Shown here: one piece after another, positions 61,408-64,000 of the stretch | Position numbering within the stretch: position 1 is the stretch's first letter | Layout of the letters: every line of letters begins with the position of its first letter | From: Acidobacteriota bacterium | GTDB lineage: Bacteria; Acidobacteriota; Blastocatellia; Pyrinomonadales; Pyrinomonadaceae | Reading direction: 5' to 3' | Assembly (NCBI GenBank): GCA_019639135.1 | Contig: JAHBSL010000012.1 | Span: 1 to 64,000, forward strand | DNA: 64,000 nt | Translations under genes and position numbers: made by a program | The notes under the pieces: model-generated | Database searches by the model: none | Seen by the model: only the letters and a program-made list of their open reading frames with translations | Told to the model about the DNA's origin: nothing

Positions 61408-62301
61408 TTAACAGCCGCCGTAAGTAAAGCTCGCTACATAACGAACGTGTTCGTCCTTCGAAGCATGCGATGAAAGATAGAGCATCGTGTAGCTACTTTC
61501 TTCTGCGGCAGAATTCTCTAAATAGAGGTCTAGTTTTCCATCGTTATCCAGGTCGCCAGCCAACAGAACATTGCCAAGATCAATACCGGTCTGTTCCCAA
61601 TAGCCAGAGTAATCAACGATCCTTTCACTTCTACCGTCGCTAAGAGCCAGGACCCCGACCCGGACACCTGATCTTGTTTGTCCCGTTGTCACGCGAAGTC
61701 GCCAAGTCGTGCCATTTAAGTTAAATTCGCGAACGGTGCCGAGTTTAAGTGAGCCATTCATCAACTGAGCCTCATCCATTTCGTTCGCCCGGCGTCTTTG
61801 GTAGGCAACCTTCACGGGGCCGGGCTTTAAGCCAGGAACCCTTTTCGCAGCAAGCACCTCACGGCCGCCTACTCTGAAGCGGATGTCGAACATGCCGCTG
61901 TCGAAGCCCTCTTTTGACTTTTTCTTAATGCGTTGAGCTGCGGCGTATTGGAAAACGTACCTCTCTTTGTTCTTGGCAAGGACGAGCCATCTTTCGCCGG
62001 TCTTTACGTCGTAATCGATGTCCGAAATGGTACCCTCGGTATCCCAAAGATCCAGTAGATTTGGCTTCCATTCCGGGAAAGTACGTTCATCGAGTTCGGG
62101 TAGATCGGAGAACTCGGCGACGAAGTCGTCGGGCGTTGTCGGTTTTTCGGTAACGATCTCGAGTCGTTCTATCTGGGCCTTGCGGGCAGCATCTGCTTCG
62201 AGTTCCCACATTAGGGCTGCCAAAAGGCTAAAGCCGTAGGCGGTCACTCCGATCGCGAAGGTTGAGAAAAAGACAACAAGAAACTTCAGTTTTCTTTCCA
62301 T
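61408..62301 (-). CDS. B-type anchored protein with FG-GAP-like loop, copy 2 (297 aa)
   Basis: ATG at 62301 follows GGAGG. One N-terminal membrane anchor (KFLVVFFSTFAIGVTAYGFS). The C-terminal region carries LLAGDLDNDGKLDLYLENS, a clear FG-GAP-type loop. The middle has beta strands (RWLVLAKNKERYVFQYAA). It shares architecture with the B-type protein at 59844 rather than obvious sequence identity. Lies 55 bases before A-type copy 2 on the same strand. Confidence 0.72.
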   Translation of the reverse strand: MERKLKFLVVFFSTFAIGVTAYGFSLLAALMWELEADAARKAQIERLEIVTEKPTTPDDFVAEFSDLPELDERTFPEWKPNLLDLWDTEGTISDIDYDVKTGERWLVLAKNKERYVFQYAAAQRIKKKSKEGFDSGMFDIRFRVGGREVLAAKRVPGLKPGPVKVAYQRRRANEMDEAQLMNGSLKLGTVREFNLNGTTWRLRVTTGQTRSGVRVGVLALSDGRSERIVDYSGYWEQTGIDLGNVLLAGDLDNDGKLDLYLENSAAEESSYTMLYLSSHASKDEHVRYVASFTYGGC

Positions 62302-62511
62302 ATGGGAACCTCCGTCGGACTGTCCGGTGATTTTAGCACGGAGGCGGTTCGGATGTGTAGTAAAATTTTTTCACTCGAATACCGCGGAAGTTGAATCGGA
62401 CTGTGCCTGTCTATTTGAGGAAAAGTTCGGCTTTTCTAGTTGTGTTACCCACGTACCGCGGCTCCACGATATATAGAGCGGCAAGGCGCGTTTTTGCATT
62501 GTTTACCCAAA

Positions 62512-63303
62512 TCACTGGCCCTTCGGTTTTGTATCGGGAAAGAGGATCGGATCTGATCTATACGAAATCTCATCGCCACTATCCAGGTGTAGGTTTCCGG
62601 AATCTTTCCAAGTTCTCCTCAGGTCTAGCAAAAGTCCTTCGCCTCCTTCGTAACCTTTCAGCGAAAGCTGATATAGAACGTGCATTGCCGGATTCATCGG
62701 TTCGATCCAATAGGACGCAGCGAGTTCGTCCGGATCGTATGTTGGGCAACCCTTCTTGCTTTTATCGCCGGTCCTACTGATTCGAAAACCTTCGTCGAGA
62801 CGTAGATCAAGTCTAAACTCCAAATATCGACCGGAGTCAATTACAACAAAACCGTTTAATGGACGGGAACCGCCGTGTCGGCGATGAGCTTCCACTTGGT
62901 CTCGCCAGAACCGAACGTTTTGGGCAAGGGGATCGTGCCTTTCGAGCTTCCAGCGCGAATTACCAAAAGCGCCAAGATATTCGAGGGGAACCGCTCGCAC
63001 CCAACCTGAATCGTTCTCAACAGGCCCGCTGCCGAAAAAAACTATCGTTTTGCCGTAACGGAAGGGATAGAACACGATGACCGGTTCGCTAGTTTTATTG
63101 TGGAGATGCATAAGGAGATCGAGCCGGACGATCGGTTCGTCCTTTCTGCATACCACTGTCATATCGATTACGGCCCCAGAGAAAGTGAGGTTCGATTGCG
63201 AGTCCGGATTTTCATAAAGAGCACTAATCGACTGGGCGGAGATGACGAAGTAAAAAACTGCCAAAAACAGGTTACGACGCAAGGTCGAAATTGGAACCGA
63301 CAT
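62512..63303 (-). CDS. A-type exported protein, copy 3 (263 aa)
   Basis: ATG at 63303 with AGAGG about 9 bases upstream; an in-frame GTG at 63312 is too close to that site. The signal peptide region is RRNLFLAVFYFVISAQSISA. Matches the other A-type proteins in NLTFSGAVIDMTVVC, LLMHLHNKTSEPVIVFYP, VVIDSGRYLEFRLDLRL and YQLSLKGYEGGEGLLLDL. A 210-base gap separates it from B-type copy 2, so it may be transcribed alone or lead the operon. Confidence 0.75.
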   Translation of the reverse strand: MSVPISTLRRNLFLAVFYFVISAQSISALYENPDSQSNLTFSGAVIDMTVVCRKDEPIVRLDLLMHLHNKTSEPVIVFYPFRYGKTIVFFGSGPVENDSGWVRAVPLEYLGAFGNSRWKLERHDPLAQNVRFWRDQVEAHRRHGGSRPLNGFVVIDSGRYLEFRLDLRLDEGFRISRTGDKSKKGCPTYDPDELAASYWIEPMNPAMHVLYQLSLKGYEGGEGLLLDLRRTWKDSGNLHLDSGDEISYRSDPILFPDTKPKGQ

Positions 63304-63318
63304 CACAAGCACCTCTGA

Positions 63319-63324
63319 ATTATA
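63319..63324 (-). promoter_or_regulatory. -10 box for the A-B-A-B-A array
   Basis: TATAAT on the minus strand, about 15 bases before the start codon of the first A gene. No good -35 is evident. Confidence 0.4.
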
Positions 63325-63354
63325 AGATTAGCGCGAAAACGGGTCTGTTCGGTA

Positions 63355-63360
63355 TATAAT
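63355..63360 (+). promoter_or_regulatory. -10 box toward coaBC
   Basis: TATAAT in GGTATATAATTTC on the plus strand, 78 bases before coaBC. Divergent from the A-array promoter. Confidence 0.45.
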
Positions 63361-63438
63361 TTCATACGTCGCAGAAAATCGGTTCATCGAATGCTTCGCC
63401 CTGTTAACGAGAAGAAGCGAAAGCTGAACAATTTAATC

Positions 63439-64000
63439 ATGAATAATTATCGAATTGGGCTTGGGGTTTGCGGCGGGATCGCGGCTTATAAGGCGGTCGA
63501 GGTGATGCGGCTGCTGCAGAAGGCTGGCTGCGAGGTCTCTGTTGCGATGACGCGGCACGCGACGGAGTTCGTCCAGCCGCTGACGTTTCGGGCGCTGACG
63601 GGCGGGCATGTGATCGTGGACGACTACGACCCGGCGAATCCGGACCCGATCGCACATATCAACTTTTCGCAAAATATTGACCTGCTGCTGATCGTCCCGG
63701 CGACGGCGAACATTATCGGCAAGTTCGCCAATGGCATCGCCGACGATTTTCTGAGCTCGACCTATCTTGCCTGCACGGCCCCGGTTATGATCGCTCCGGC
63801 GATGAATACGACGATGTGGGAGCAGCCCGCTACTCAGCGGAACATCGAACGGCTGCGTGCCGATGGCGTCCATTTTGTCGAGCCGATAGCAGGTGAACTC
63901 GCCTGCAAGACGGTCGGGACGGGAAAGCTTGAGGATGTCGAGAATATCGTGTCTCAGGCCCTTGGCCTCTTAACCGCAGAGGCGCAGAGACGCGGAGAAG
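63439..64000 (+). CDS. coaBC: Phosphopantothenoylcysteine decarboxylase / synthetase, N-terminal part
   Basis: Partial; runs off the window. ATG at 63439: MNNYRIGLGVCGGIAAYKAVEVM is the flavoprotein (CoaC) start. The catalytic His is in PIAHINFSQ. VPATANIIGKFANGIADDFLS, APAMNTTMWEQPATQ and the substrate clamp GELACKTVGTGKL complete the CoaC domain. The last residues, LLTAEAQRRGE, are encoded by the AACCGCAGAGGCGCAGAG repeat, in frame at the CoaC-CoaB linker. The CoaB domain should follow outside the window. Confidence 0.93.
   Translation, partial: MNNYRIGLGVCGGIAAYKAVEVMRLLQKAGCEVSVAMTRHATEFVQPLTFRALTGGHVIVDDYDPANPDPIAHINFSQNIDLLLIVPATANIIGKFANGIADDFLSSTYLACTAPVMIAPAMNTTMWEQPATQRNIERLRADGVHFVEPIAGELACKTVGTGKLEDVENIVSQALGLLTAEAQRRGE
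63972..63997. repeat. AACCGCAGAG repeat inside coaBC
   Basis: AACCGCAGAGGCGCAGAGA then CGCGGAG. Relative of the copies at 20975 and 21426, here read as codons of coaBC. Confidence 0.8.

Overview
The window is a GC-rich bacterial chromosome segment with ordinary housekeeping gene order and many short dispersed repeats. Gene content and protein style fit an Acidobacteriota-like soil bacterium (Blastocatellia or Pyrinomonadaceae type): secreted TPR proteins opening with a DLTGG..FVFRG motif, a CAP-domain protein behind a GEMM RNA, REP-type repeats with Y1 transposases, and a cyanophycin cluster. No rRNA or marker tree is available here, so the placement is an inference.

Layout. 1-6.7 kb: a secreted protein, pgsA, a Uma2 nuclease, an AT-richer two-gene island with a secreted metalloprotease, a 21-bp repeat array and a Fn3-like protein. 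6.7-18.6 kb: an EF-G-like GTPase, a methyltransferase broken at a G10 tract, two paralogous TPR proteins either side of murB, then carB and a broken antitoxin. 18.6-25.3 kb: a decayed PIN toxin with its antitoxin, then cyanophycin metabolism (cphB, cphA and a convergent isoaspartyl peptidase) with a GxxExxY gene between cphB and cphA. 25.3-29.7 kb: a possible small RNA, a REP-associated transposase, and copper ATPase with MerR regulator. 29.7-38.9 kb: GEMM riboswitch and CAP protein, ispE, tRNA-Gln(TTG), prs, rplY, pth, rpsF-rpsR-rplI, dnaB, a DinB/YfiT-type gene and a membrane acyltransferase. 38.9-47.3 kb: DUF4139 protein, a second REP-associated transposase between REP blocks, sucC, lipoproteins, pepA, smpB, tRNA-Gln(CTG). 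47.3-58.5 kb: thioesterase, isochorismatase-like hydrolase, UvrD/PcrA helicase, a large secreted protein, then frr-pyrH-tsf-rpsB and rpsI-rplM on the minus strand. 58.5-64 kb: a NUDIX hydrolase, an alternating five-gene array of envelope proteins (A-B-A-B-A), and the start of coaBC.

Two themes stand out. First, short palindromic or low-complexity repeats have entered protein genes without breaking the frame: copA (two), the acyltransferase, carB (two), the isoaspartyl peptidase and coaBC. The copA and acyltransferase insertions are recognisably the same element read in the same frame, resembling the Rickettsia palindromic elements in principle. Second, many intergenic repeats begin within a few bases of a stop codon, and each Y1 transposase sits among hairpins of its own type. 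The A-B array at 59-63 kb is the best candidate for an undescribed system. Functions beyond recognisable families are not claimed.
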